A stretch of DNA of 52,144 nt from Chromera velia (lineage: Eukaryota; Sar; Chromeraceae), in the NCBI GenBank assembly GCA_018398765.1, contig JAHBMJ010000248.1:961-53104 (forward strand), in the 5' to 3' direction. Made by a program: the position numbers and the translations under genes. Below the pieces are notes generated by a model, which saw only the letters and a program-made list of their open reading frames with translations, did no database searches and was not told where the DNA came from. Of the stretch, positions 11,203 through 22,991 are shown in pieces (the stretch's first letter is position 1; every line of letters starts with the position of its first letter).

Positions 11203-14200
11203 ATGGCGGCATCGGTACCGGTACCTGATCGACTGCAGTCCCTGCTCAGCGAGATACCTTCTAAATGGCATGAGACCAGCCGGCGGGCTCTCAGAATCGC
11301 AGAGAAATATGTAGAGACAGACGTCGCGGGGGGTCGTCAAGGGACTCGGCTTGTTGTTTGCAAAGCGGACGATTTCTTTGCCAAGATTAGGGAAGAGGAT
11401 GGGCAGCGAATGACCCCGTTTGGTGGTGTAAGCGAAGAAAATGTCCGAAAGCACCCAACAGACATCAAGGAAGACCGCGGATGTTGTGACCTGCAGGAAC
11501 GAATGAATGACGATGGGGCGCTGATTATCGATGGCCCGACTGGCAAATTTTGTGCTTCGGGCTTCCGCCTAGCGTACGGGGGGGCAGCTTCATCCATTGG
11601 GGGGGGGTTGGGCTCAGCTGCATCACAAGAGTGTGCGAGGAAAGCGGGCGCCTTCGTCATTCAAGTCTCTCCTGACGGTGCGATCAAGCTCTTTGCAGGA
11701 GGGGCCGCCCCGGTGCAATTAAAGCATGACACATCCCTTCTCCCACCCCAAATTCGCAAGAGGTACCCCGTCAGTCTGAAGCCATGCAGCAGGCGGGGAG
11801 GAGATGATTATTTCTTTGGCAGAGAGGCTCCGCTGGAGCAGTTGCTCCAGTGGGTTGGTGGGGATGGGCCCAAGGGTGAGGGTGGCGGGGGGTTGGGGCC
11901 CGTGGGGGAAAAAGGGACCGGGCGGGGTGGGTTACCGACCGAAGCTCCCACCCTTGAGCCATTCATCCTGATTTCAGGAATTGGAGGGGTTGGGAAAAGC
12001 CAGTTGGCTGCCGAGGTCCTTCACCGCTGTGAGATCCCCCGCACAAAGATATGGATAAACGCATCATCGCCCGAACGGCTGCAGAGAGAGTTGGCTGAAT
12101 TATGGGAAGACTTCAGAGAGGCTGGAATTCCAGTCCGAAGCCGTAAAGAGCTACGCAGGTGGCTAGAGGGAAATAAAAAGTGGTTGATGGTGGTGGACAA
12201 TCTCGAAGACCCAGAGCTTCTTTGGAATTTCGTCCCGAGATCCCATAAGTGCTTAGTCATGATCACTACGCGTGACGATTCCTCTTCCATGTTCCCCCCT
12301 CCAAAGCTCTTGAAGCTCGACATTCTCGAGCGTCCCAGTGCCGAATCCCTTCTCCAGACACTAGGCCGTCAGAAAGACGAGGAGGGTTCTGCCCGCCTTG
12401 CAGAAGCTCTCGGTTGCCTGCCTTTAGCACTTGTGATGGCTTCATCCCTTGTCGCTGAGAAGAAAGGCCTTCTCAGTTTCAGTGTACTGGCTGATCGTGT
12501 GGCTGCCGAGTGAGATGAGGTTCAGGCGTTTTTGGAAGCAAGAGGGGAGATACAGAAGTGGACCCAGTACCAATACAGTGTCCTCAGTCTCTGGCGGCAG
12601 TAAAGAGAGTTCCTCTGCGAGAAGGGACTCGAGAGAGCTGCAGTGATGATGGAGTGTCTCTCGTTTGCAGACAACTTTGAGATCGCCTACGAGGTTTACA
12701 AAACGGTCGGTCAACTGTTTTAATGCCTATCATAGCCGGTCTTTCAGGAGTCTGAGTGAATGTTCTCAATACAAGCACTCCTCTCCATCGTTTCCCATTC
12801 CTCTCCATCATTCTGAATTTGGATGGAGAATACCTTGATATTGTGAGATGACGCACATGCAGCTAGTATCAACACCATATGTGAATGCAGGTGTTCGAGA
12901 CGTGCAAAGCCGAAGATCAAGGGTCAAAGGGGGAGGGCCCTCAGAGCGGAAGCTTCGACACCTGCTTCAACGCTCTGAAGGCACAGTCAGTCTGTACCCG
13001 CCTCGAGGACAAAAAACCTCTGCCAGGCATGACTCTTGGCATGCCTGTCGAAGAGATGGAGGTCAAGGCGTGGTATTGAATTCATGAGCTGACGCAGTTG
13101 GCCGTGCGGACCGAGCTAGGCCGAGACAAAGAGGGGGATGAGGGAGGGATGTGGCAGAAACGGACTTTCAATATCATGGCCCATGCCCTGTTTTGGGGAC
13201 GAAGAACGAAAAGATGGGAGCAGGAAGATATGTTGTGTCGCGTTCCCACTCCCTCAGGCCGCAATATGCACCAGGTCGAATTTCTCCACCGATAGACTCT
13301 AGCCACCGAGTCCTGTAAGCCTTGGTCATTGATTGAGAATGAGGGGCTGCGTGCTCTGATGCTGCTCTGCCTCTGGTTTGAGCGGCTGGTGTTCCAGTCC
13401 CATTGGAGTGAGAGGATCCTTCGACCATGGCTCGCGCAAGAGATCGAGACAAAGTGGCCATACGTCCTAGTAAGAAAAGAAGGCTCTAGCTTTTCCTTGT
13501 TTGTATTTTCAAAGAGCTCCCTTCTCAGCGTCATCTATGATGAGCGTGTCCATCTCGCAGCCGCAGTCTCGGTCGTAGTTCATATCCAGAGAAGCTTTTG
13601 CTGGAGAGACCCAGAGTGGCAGCTCAAACTTTTACCGGAACTGTGCAAAAGGTATCTCGAGCTGAGGTGCCACAAATTTCTTCCACCTTCAAGCTTCGTC
13701 ATGCTTATGAGGCCCTGGCTCAACTTCTTACCTGGAAATGTGAAATGCGTCGTGCGTGCGTCTTTCAGCAGGTACTTTCTTAGCGAGAACCGAGCAAGAG
13801 AGGCTCTTCTTTCCCTTCTTGCAATGTCCAGCTTTGCTTTGTCCTTTCCTCCTTTCAACGAAATGCTCCCCAAAACCCTCTCGATCTTTGAGGGCATTAC
13901 AGACGCTGCCTGGGGCTCAGCAGTGGAAATTTCCTCAACTCCCGGTGTGTACGTGATGAAAGAGTTTCCACACGAGAAGGTTGATGGCCACTCGAGGGCC
14001 AGTCTGTTCACAACCCTCATTGGCAAAGCCCGCACTGAAAGGGCTCTTGGTCGCCGTGTGGCTGCGGCTGAGAGTCTGGGCATGGCAGCCACCCTGTTGC
14101 CTCCCGAGTTTGTGTCTCGCCTTCCGGTCTGCAATCCGAAGATTGACGCAGACGCCCTGTCCTCTCTGCCAGACGCTTGCCCGGACCTCTCTCCCGAGTC

Positions 14201-15377
14201 CCTCCCCCGTTCGTTCCCCGTCGAAGACCTGGTCGATTTCTTCGAAGCGAAGAGCGAGATGTAGGAAGAATTAGGGACAGAAAAGTCCCTGAGGATGGCC
14301 GAAGGGTACCTCAGCATTGCCTCCAAAATCAGCATGGCAACAGTGGAAGCCAACATAGCCACAGAAGAGAGATTCGAAAAAGACCGCCGTCTCGTCTGGC
14401 TCCTTGATGTCCTTCTCTTGATGGAGAAGGGGGAGTATGAGATAGCTTGCGGAAGGCTCGAAGCTTTAGTAGTCGCTACGAAGACCGACGGAGATGGTTG
14501 GTCATTTCGAACCTGGCCCCTCGAGCCTTGGGAGTGGTCTGACCGTTTTGAACTCTTCGTGCTCCTAGTAGATCTCTAAATGACCAAGAGCCTTTCAAGC
14601 ATAGGACTGCCAAAGCAACTGACATTTTCGACAGAGCCTGAGCGGCTCCTCCGGTCCCTCACCGGAATGATCGCTACCGGAACAAGGGATCGTTACACTG
14701 ACCAAAAGATAGAAGCGCGATTTAATAAAGCAATGGAGGATCCCGCGAACGGCCGGTTTGAGCTTTTTGAGTTCATTCTCTGGGATGCTGTTGGTTATTT
14801 CGTTTTCGAGCTCCTCGGTGAGCCCAAAAAAGACTTAAGCGAGGAAATCATTGACCTCCTCAACTTTGAGATGGCGTCTTTTCCCGACAGAGTCGCCGGG
14901 ATAGCACAGAAATCCGACAGTCCAGAGGTTGCGCAGTGGAAGTTTCTTCATCCGCTCAACGCCGCTGTTTTCCAATGGCTCCTGCCTGCAGTGGGCCGTT
15001 TGTTTGAGGAGAGGGGCTCTGAAGACGATGTCAAGAATTTCTTGAAAAAAGTCAGGGAGGAGATAGAACTGGAGGAAGAAGGGAAAGAACAGTTGTTGGA
15101 GGTTTTGAAAGAGGAGAGAATCGAAGCTTGGGAAGAGATAAAGGAGGCATTGAAGCAGCGAATGGGATCCGGGAAGCAGAACACTTCTCTGCATAAGTTG
15201 TCTCCGAATTTCAAAGAAAACCACAAGCCCGTGGAAAACCCTCTGACTGAAGTACCGCTGGCAGCAATGAAGCTGAGCAATCTATTTTCTGACATCAACC
15301 CTGCATCAATCCTTTGCGAGGATCCGTTGGCAGTGAATCTGAACACAGACAGGTTCACTTCGGACGGTCCACGGTAA
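11203..15377 (+). pseudogene. NLR/STAND-type gene: DisA_N-like domain + NB-ARC + helical repeats, decayed
   Basis: The ATG at 11203 opens a 436-codon frame ending at TGA 12511. Residues about 40-168 resemble the diadenylate-cyclase (DisA_N) fold: DGA at 104-106 in DGALIIDGPTGK, then AASQECARKAGAFVIQVS and DGAIKLFAGG. Where DisA has GTRHR this has GSAAS (137-141), so nucleotide sensing is likelier than synthesis. The NB-ARC ATPase follows: P-loop GIGGVGKS (259-266), Walker B LMVVD (D332), VMITTRD (about 352-358) and GCLPLAL (404-410). Helical, TPR-like sequence continues past 12511. A phase shift near 12.70-12.88 kb could be an intron (CAG at about 12889-12891). One frame then runs to 15377 but is cut at 13077, 13293, 14262 and 14577; another stop lies at 12601. 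No enzyme product is predicted. The family is used in immunity and cell-death signalling. Confidence 0.7.
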
Positions 15378-16021
15378 CTCATTACGTCGGCCAGGATTGA
15401 CGCCTTTGCAACAGTAGCTCCAACGGATGCAATGCGAGTGATCGCAACACCTCTGGTGGAGAAAGCTCGTTCTAGTCAATGACAAAGTCTGGCGGAGTCA
15501 GGCTTCAAGGTAGGCTTGACGTCGAGCTTGAAGGACGCACCCCACAAGTTGGGCCACAACATCACCACTAGCATCACCACTGGCATCGATCACTTGAAAT
15601 AAATTCAATCTATTAGTAATATAATAACAGTATAGTATATGGTTCTTCTACTACCTTATGTAACATAATTTCTCCCATGCATGTTGACTGCTTAGTAATT
15701 TTAGGAACTAGTCTGCCCTCTTGGCTTATGTTCAGTCATGGCTTTCTAAGTGGATATACACAATGACCTGGAAGGTATGACATTGCATTTCGCCTTATCA
15801 ATATTGTGTAATAATTGAAGGAACTTCAAAGTTGAAAATTAGAAAAAAACGTGACTATATAACTTAATTTAAAAGAAAATGTTTATTTTTTTTTTCGTTT
15901 GAAAGTTGAAACCTAAAAACCCTAACTAAAATGATACTTAGGTTTTCCATAAATGTCCGAAGAGACTCAAATTAATATGGTAATGACCAGGTAATCCTTG
16001 GACTGGCTTCTAAAATCACCT
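15378..16021. other. AT-rich spacer
   Basis: Low-GC sequence between the NLR-type gene and the LTR-like element. It contains short homopolymer tracts and no reading frame worth reporting. Confidence 0.5.
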
Positions 16022-17125
16022 TGTTCTGTCGTACTCCCAAGGCACCGATTGGCCTAAGAAGTCACAGAATCGTTGAAAGACTTGTGTGCAAGACTAACTG
16101 GATTCTGTTGCATATAGAAGAGTAGAATAGAATGTTTCTTTCCTGTTTGATTGCTAGTAGTCAGTGCTAAGCTAGATTGGGAAGCTAGATAAGCTAAGAG
16201 GCTGATGATCAAGTTTAAGTGAGATTACAGATTTTATAATCATGAATTACAAAATTTCTAATTTGGTCAAACGTTTAGAATTCTGAGTTGTATTCTTAAG
16301 TTTTTCGATCCAACACAATCCTTTGATTTTGTTTTTTTAAATGGTTTTCGTCGATTTCTGAGATCTTTTCATAAAATTACATTTTCGTTGAATTACAAAT
16401 ATTTTATAATTCCTAATTTTTATAATTTGATACAGATTACACAATTTATAATTCAATCTGAGTTCCTGATTTACATAATCCGTAATTTCGAATTATACAA
16501 TCTGTAATTCAGGTTAAATTCCGAAATTACACAATCTATAATTCCGAATTATACAATCTGTAATTCGGCCCAAATTCCCCAAATTACACAATCCGTAATT
16601 CCAAATTACACAATCTGTAATTCGGCCAAAATTCCCAGATTACACAATCCGTAATTCCGAATTACACAATCTGTAATTCGGCCTAAACTCCCAGATTACA
16701 TAATCCATAATTTTGAATTACACAATCTGTAATTCGGCTTAAACTCCCAGATTACACAATCCGTAATTCCAAATTATACAATCTGTAATTCGGCCTAGAC
16801 TCCCAGATTACACAATCCGTAATTTCAAATTACACAATCTGTAATTCGGCCTAGACTCCCAAATTGCATAATCCGTAATTCCGAATTACATACTCTGTAA
16901 TTCGGCCTAGACTCACGCTTTTCCGGGCCCCTCGCATGCCTATTATTGCTACGTTCTTTCCGGGGCCCTGCAGGCCGAGGCCTCCGCCTTGCTAGCTCAG
17001 GAGTCTGCCATGCCTTAATACTTCCCTATCCTACTATTTCTCTTTACTTCTTTCTGCCTTTGCCATACCCTCCTTATTATCCATCTCTCCAATTACCCCA
17101 TCCCCACGTCTCCTACTACAATACA
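16022..17125 (+). repeat. Left long direct repeat (LTR-like)
   Basis: First copy of the terminal direct repeat. Its order is a 200-bp unique head, an AT-rich part, an array of near-palindromic units, then a GC-richer tail containing GGGCCCC and GGGGCCCTGCAGG. It ends CTACTACAATACA. Confidence 0.7.
16430..16918. repeat. Tandem array of about 50-bp palindromic units (left copy)
   Basis: Some nine units, each built from ACACAATCCGTAATTCC and ACACAATCTGTAATTCGG spaced by CTAGACTCCCAGA-like text. CCGTAATTCCGAATTAC is nearly its own reverse complement, so each unit can fold. It lies inside the left LTR-like repeat and is mirrored at 23331-23815. Confidence 0.75.
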
Positions 17126-18811
17126 ATATGTCCCCCCTACTCAAGACGGCGTTGCACAGCCATTTATCTGAGGTCTACACTTCCTGTTGATGCTTTGAGC
17201 TTCAAGCCGTCTCCTCCGAAGATTTGCCGTCTTGTTCCTCCCCCTGTCGGGAATTGAAGACTCCTCCTTCAGGCAGTCGCCTTCCCTCCACACGCAGTCT
17301 TTCTCTTCCCCTTCCTGCTTGCCTGGCCGTGGATTAGTGTCTCGGAGAAAGGGTGAGTTTGCTTTCCTCGGCGTCTCCGGTTAGTATCCATCCATGGTAC
17401 CTTGAACGGTATGCCGTCTCCTCTGATTCCTTAGCTCCTTGACTCCCCTTTCTACTTGCAGATGTCCATGTCGTTATCGTCCTTTCCCGAGAAGGCGAAT
17501 GGAACTTCATGGCTCCTTTTCTCAAGCCTGAGACAGGTTTGTGTTCCACACTTCCTTCAGTACTCCCCATCTCTCCTCTTGGTATCCTTCAGTTGTTCCC
17601 TTCATGTCTCCACCTTGCATGACCTTCTTCCCCTTCATCTAAGATGACTTCCGACTACCCATTCTCCAATTGACTTCATTGCCTCCTCTTTTGCTTCTTG
17701 GCTTCCATTCACTCTGCGATGACTTATGCCCTCTCGCATCGAGTCCAGACATCTGAACCTTTCCCTCCGGTGCCTTTCTCTTTCCGTCTTCTATGACTTA
17801 TCCTGTCCAACCCGTGGTGTTGTCTGCAGGCCTTTCATTTCTCTACAACATGTGGGCCCTTATACCTCTCCTAACATTTCCGTCTTTGTCCGATCCGGTC
17901 AGCCCAATCCCCTTTTCCAATTGACGTGCCTTCATTTTTCTTTTTTTTTTACCCATAGGTGTCGATACGTAATTCATCCATACTTCTGCAGTTGTTACGT
18001 CACCTCCTTCCCTTTTTGTTATTTGTATGTCGTTCCCCCCTACTTAAAACCTCACGCCATCTGTTATTCTGTCTCTAAGACTTCCTTCTGTTTCTTCCTA
18101 TACTTGAAAGTCTTGCCGTTGGGACAGTTCCACGGGCATTTGAGGGCTTCTTTTTCCCATCCGTTCTCTTTCCTTACGCTGCTTACGCCCCCTCCTTATT
18201 TCCTAATATAGTTATTTAAGTTTCTTTTCCGGTTTCTGTTTTCCATCTTCTCTTCTTTGTTCTGTTCCTCCTCTTTCTGCTTTCCCCTCTTTCCTTCTTG
18301 TTCTTTTCTTCATATCAACCAGGGGTGGGCTGCTTGGGTGCTTGCTACTTATTCTGTTTCCAACACTCATGATTCCTCCGTTGACTTCACTTCTCCTTTG
18401 TTATGGGTATACTTTTATTGTCTGTTATGATTCCTTTTGCAGTCAGCTGTGGAAGAACAAGGAAAGGATCGCCACCTTTCACCCTTCGTTTGTCTCTGCA
18501 ACTTGATGCCCGAGATTTGGGTTTTCCTCAATATGCCTTCAGTCAGTTAATCACCAGAAGCGAGTATTTTTAGTTGTTTTGTTTATCTTTCCCCTCTCCC
18601 TCGCGTTCACATTTTCCGCTGTTTATCCTTTCTCCAGAGAGTCCAACCTCAGTGAGGTCATCTCTCCTTAGGGGTTCCTTTGCCTTAATCATGCCTCGCC
18701 CTTCTTATTAAAACTCCTTTAGGAATTTTTTTGGCAGCCCTTCGGGCCTTTATTTCAAAAATTAATAAATTTATTTTTATTAATTTAAATTTGTCAAAAA
18801 TTCAACAAAAT

Positions 18812-20307
18812 TGCTAATGGATTTTCGTGCAGAATGTGACCTCCTCTTTTGCCGTTTGCTATTTGGGGGAACACCGGGAAGCATTTATTAATTCGGTAAG
18901 TCGTTTGACCTTTGAAGGGCTAAAGTGCAATTAGAGAGAATGCCTATTGCCGTTCTATTATAGTGTACTAATGCAATCGATTAAAATGCGGTACGATGAT
19001 GATGATGACATGCACTAGATCATGCAGCTGACTTGAAAAAAAGTTCCTCCCATCTCTTTCTGTGTCCATCCTCTCCGTTTTTAAGTCAGACGTAGTCCTA
19101 TAATCTACTTCCCAGATTCAATCGACAAACCTCTTTTATGTTTTCCAGATATGTGTGAAAACGAAGAAGAGTCCGACTGATTGCTCTTGTCCGTCCAGGT
19201 AAGAAACCGAAAGTTAGAAGTCATCACTCGTAACTTCAACTTTCTCCTCTTGCCTTGGAGAGACGTACACGCATACATATAGAGCATAGTTGCCTCTCTT
19301 CCCGTTTTTCATGAACTTTCCTTCTCTTCTTTTTATGTGAAGTCTCCTCCCTTTTCTCCCTTTTACCTGTAATATTCATTCCCGTCAGTCTTTTTCAGTG
19401 CTTCTGTTTCGATTCTTCCCATTTTTTGCTTCCCACCTTCTCCTATCTATTTGATCAAAGCGCAGAACGTGGCATCGTTTAAAAAGCTCATTGAGAGAAA
19501 AGAAGAATGATCTGATAAAACGGGATGAGAAAAAAAAATGAGAAAGAAAGAAAGGGGGAAAGAGAAAGAGAGAGAGAAGGAAACAAGAAAAGATATTTCC
19601 GAATCGGTCCAAAGAGTCATGAAATGGGCTGCTCAAACTTGACTTTTCCCCCTATTCCTGCCCCCAATTTTCCCTCTTGTTGCCTCCCTCTTTTTACTCC
19701 TTTTAATCGTATACCTCTGGTCGCTTAACCTGTCTGCAGGTCAAATCTCGATTTTTCCTCTTTTTCTCCTTCTTCTCCCCATCCGAGTCCATCCCGTTTT
19801 TCTGTTTCCCCTAGTATTTCCCCTCCGTTCTCTTTCTTTCTCGTTTTATTTCTTCCCTCTATTTTCTTTTTTCTGTTTGTGAAAGTATCGCGCGCGTCGG
19901 TCCATATGATTCCCATGATATGCAACTTGAACATACTTCACAATTATCGTCACCCATTAACATGTCATGCATTCACCATGTATTTGACCCATAAGATCCA
20001 TGTACATACACAATCCTTTTTCCGAGGAAGTCTTTGTATTGTTCATTCCAGCCTGAGGCCCGTCACTGTCAGCTTTTCCCTGCCCCATTGATCCCCATTG
20101 CCCAGTGCACACTTGACTTAAAAGGAAACGAATAAGGAAAAAAAAAAAAATAAGCCCTAAGAAAGAAAGAAGAGAAAAGAAGACATGCAGGGAAAAGAGG
20201 AAGAGAGAGAGAAAGAGAGAGAGTCTCCGAGAGAGAAAGAGATCAATTTTTTTTTTTCTTCCAAGAGGGACAGCATCCGGGGGATGGTACCCGTTTTCAG
20301 GGGCGCC
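18812..20307 (+). repeat. Left arm of large internal inverted repeat
   Basis: Starts CTAATGGATTTTCGTGCAG and pairs with the reverse complement of 22161-22978. The match holds through GGTAAGTCGTTTGACC, the GATGATGATGACATGCAC stretch, the GA-rich tract and GACAGCATCCGGGGGA. It is about 680 bp longer than the right arm because of extra sequence at about 19467-20171. Confidence 0.7.
19467..20171. repeat. Extra segment in the left inverted arm
   Basis: About 700 bp present only in the left arm. The right arm runs straight from GCGCAGA to the A/G-rich stretch before GACATGCAGGG. The segment is A/G- and C/T-tract rich with no recognisable gene; it is either an insertion here or a deletion opposite. 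Confidence 0.45.
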
Positions 20308-20551
20308 TCACACCACTCCCACCGGGGAGGTCCTAATCGAAAACGAGGACTACTGGTTCGTCTGGCAGAGGGTTGTCTGGCCAGCGGGCAGATTTCTGCA
20401 GGTACAGATCGATGCGTTGGCGTGTGCGTTGGCACAGTCTGAATAGGATTCTTTTTAAGACAGTGAACATTGTTAATAGCAGGCGCCTCAACCTGAACCT
20501 CAACCTCATCCTCCACTGCCTCCAGCCACAGCAGCAGATATCAACACGATT

Positions 20552-20878
20552 ATGGAGTTCACTGCTGAGATGATCGTCAAATCACTGCTTGCTGTCGCAG
20601 GAGGGAATGCGGCACTTGCAACTATATCTTCGATCCCTCCGTCCTCTATGGTTCCAACTGTCGAGAACCCTCCCTTTCCGATTGACCACCCCCAACTGAC
20701 CGCTAATCTCCAGGAGGGGGCACCCCCTGAGAACTTCCACCCTCAGCACTACAGCACCCTCGATATCCCTGTCTCCCTCGATACAGTGGAGGCATCGCTC
20801 GCCCTCGAACAAGAAATAGAAGACTCCCTGGCTGCAGATACAGAAAGGGGGTCAAAAAGATCCGCTCAGCAAATGTAA
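20552..20878 (+). other. Open stretch inside the element, function unknown
   Basis: A 108-codon frame from an ATG, in the 1.85-kb unique core between the two inverted arms. It is acidic and Pro-rich, with no family I recognise. It is treated as part of the fossil element. Confidence 0.25.
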
Positions 20879-21432
20879 AATTTGGGCACGGAAGTAAACT
20901 CTCAGCCAATCACACAGTCTGGGAGCGAGAAGGTGGCAGAGACAGATGTCATTGACAATGATGTCATGCACAGACCGCGGCAGCGTCAAGCGAGAGTCGA
21001 TGACACTTTGCCAACTATTGAAGAGGAGGGGGTTAAGGATTGGAAAACAAAAGAGGAGGTCGCGAGGAAGTATCATGCAGGGCAGAGACAGGCGCAGGAC
21101 TCCCAGACTGTCCCGGGGCAGACAACAGCCATCCTTCTTCCACTTGAGATGCGGAGGACAGGTTTGAATCCTCTGTCGTAGAAATCTTCTGGAACTCCGG
21201 ACCCAAATTATTTCGGCATCCCTCCGTTCTGCTCCCCTTCCGCCCAGCATGCACTTCCTGCAGCTCTGTGGAGATTTCTAACACTACCGGGATTCGGTTG
21301 CAATTTAGAGGGGCGGTGTGGGAGCACGGTTGCTCCTGGGCCGGGGTTTGATCTGATGGTTTCTCTGGTGAGGGGCTTCCCTCTATCTATCGGGGGACTG
21401 GGACACTGTTAGACGCCCAGAATATAAGACCC

Positions 21433-21990
21433 ATGAAAACAGGGCAACCACTCCCTCTGCTTAACCTTCTCCTGGGTACAACCAATGGCATCAGCCCTAT
21501 CTTCTCGGATACCTCCATTGATGAAGAGACACAGACGAGGGAAGGGGCACAGCAGCAGACAGAAGGGGAGGGAATGGGTGTCATGAATGGAGAAGCCCCC
21601 AACAATCCCCTCCGGGCGGTTAGTACAGCCTCCAGCCTTTTTATGCCCCCGTCGGCTATTGCTGTCTGCTCAGCCATCCGTGCAGACACTTTTGGACCCG
21701 GCATGAATAGCACTACAGCAGCTTTGCCCTCCCCTCCCAACAGATATGCAGAAATCAGGAGAAAACCTGATGGAGAGACGGTACGGGTCAGACAGAGTCT
21801 ATGCACGGGGGCCTGTCCGGGGAGATACAGGGATGTACCCGTATTCCGACGTCTCTATACGGGGATGGTGGTAGCAGTAGTAGACACGGTAGAAGGAGTT
21901 ATAGAGGAGGGAGAGCTGTTCTGTCCTCGATGCAGGGGAAGCAGGGGTGTATACAGAATCATTCAACTGGGGGAAACCATCACCCCTTAG
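21433..21990 (+). other. Open stretch inside the element with two Cys pairs
   Basis: A 185-codon frame in the unique core. Its C-terminal third is the most protein-like part of the element: CTGACPGRYRDVP, then a hydrophobic strand, then FCPRCRGSRGVYRI. The CPRC pair suggests a zinc ribbon. The family is unknown. It is treated as part of the fossil element. Confidence 0.3.
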
Positions 21991-22160
21991 GAAGGATAAA
22001 GGGCCCTCGGAATAGAAGGAAAAAGGAGGAAGGAAAAAAAAAGTGTGGGAAAGACAAAACTAGGGGGTGACAGGAGGTTCGGGGAAGACAGATAACTGAT
22101 AGTTAAATACATATCACAGCTCTCTCTCTCTTGAAGGAAAGGAAGAGAAGGGGGGATGGG

Positions 22161-22245
22161 GGGCGCCCATGAAAACGGGTACCGTCCCCCGGATGCTGTC
22201 CCTCTTGGAAGAAAAAAAAAATTTGATATCTTTCTCTCTCGGAGA

Positions 22246-22277
<32 letters not shown>

Positions 22278-22978
22278 TTCTCTCTCTCTCTTCTTCTTTT
22301 CCCTGCATGTCTTCTTTGGTCTTCTTTTCTGCGCTCTGATCAAATAGATAGGAGAAGGTGGGAAGCGAAAAATGGGAAGAATCGAAACAGAAGCATAGAA
22401 AAAGACTGACGGAAATGAATATTACAGGTAAAAAGGGGAAAAGGGAGGAGACTTCACACGAAAAGGAGAGAAGGAAAGTTCATGAAAAATGGGAAGAGAG
22501 GCAACTATGCTCCATATGTATGCGTGTACGTCTCTCCAAGGCAAGAGGAGAAAGTCGAAGTCATGAGTGATCACTAACTTTCAGTTTCTTACCTGGACGG
22601 ACAGAAGCAATCAGTCGGACTCTTCTTCGTTTTTACACATATCTGGAAAACATAAAAGAGGTTTGTCAATTGAATCTGGGAAGTAGATCAGAGGACTACG
22701 TCTAACTCAAAAACGGAGAGGATAGATACAGAAAGAGATGGGAGGAAGTCAACTGCATGATCTAGTGCATGTCATCATCATCATTGTACCGCATTTTAAT
22801 CGATTCTATTAGTATAATTTAGTATATTACGATAGAACGGCAATAGGCATTCTCTCTAATTGCACTTTAGCCCTTCAAAGGTCAAACGACTTACCGAATT
22901 AATAAATGCTTCCCGGTGTTCCCCCGAATAACAAACGGCAAAAGAGGAGGTCACATTCTGCACGAAAATCCATTAGTG
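22161..22978 (-). repeat. Right arm of large internal inverted repeat
   Basis: 818 bp matching the left arm in reverse orientation, from GGGCGCC at its inner edge to CCATTAG at its outer edge. The outer edge lies about 14 bp from the right LTR-like repeat. Confidence 0.7.
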
Positions 22979-22991
22979 ATTCGTTACTACA

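Noticed and set aside
12511-15377. Alternative nuclear code or programmed stop readthrough
   Set aside because: All three stop codons interrupt the NLR frame, while neighbouring genes use TGA as their ordinary stop. Decay is simpler.
17726-18211. 161-codon frame in the pyrimidine-rich part of the LTR-like element
   Set aside because: Composition is Phe/Ser/Leu/Pro from C/T tracts; no gag, polymerase or integrase motif.
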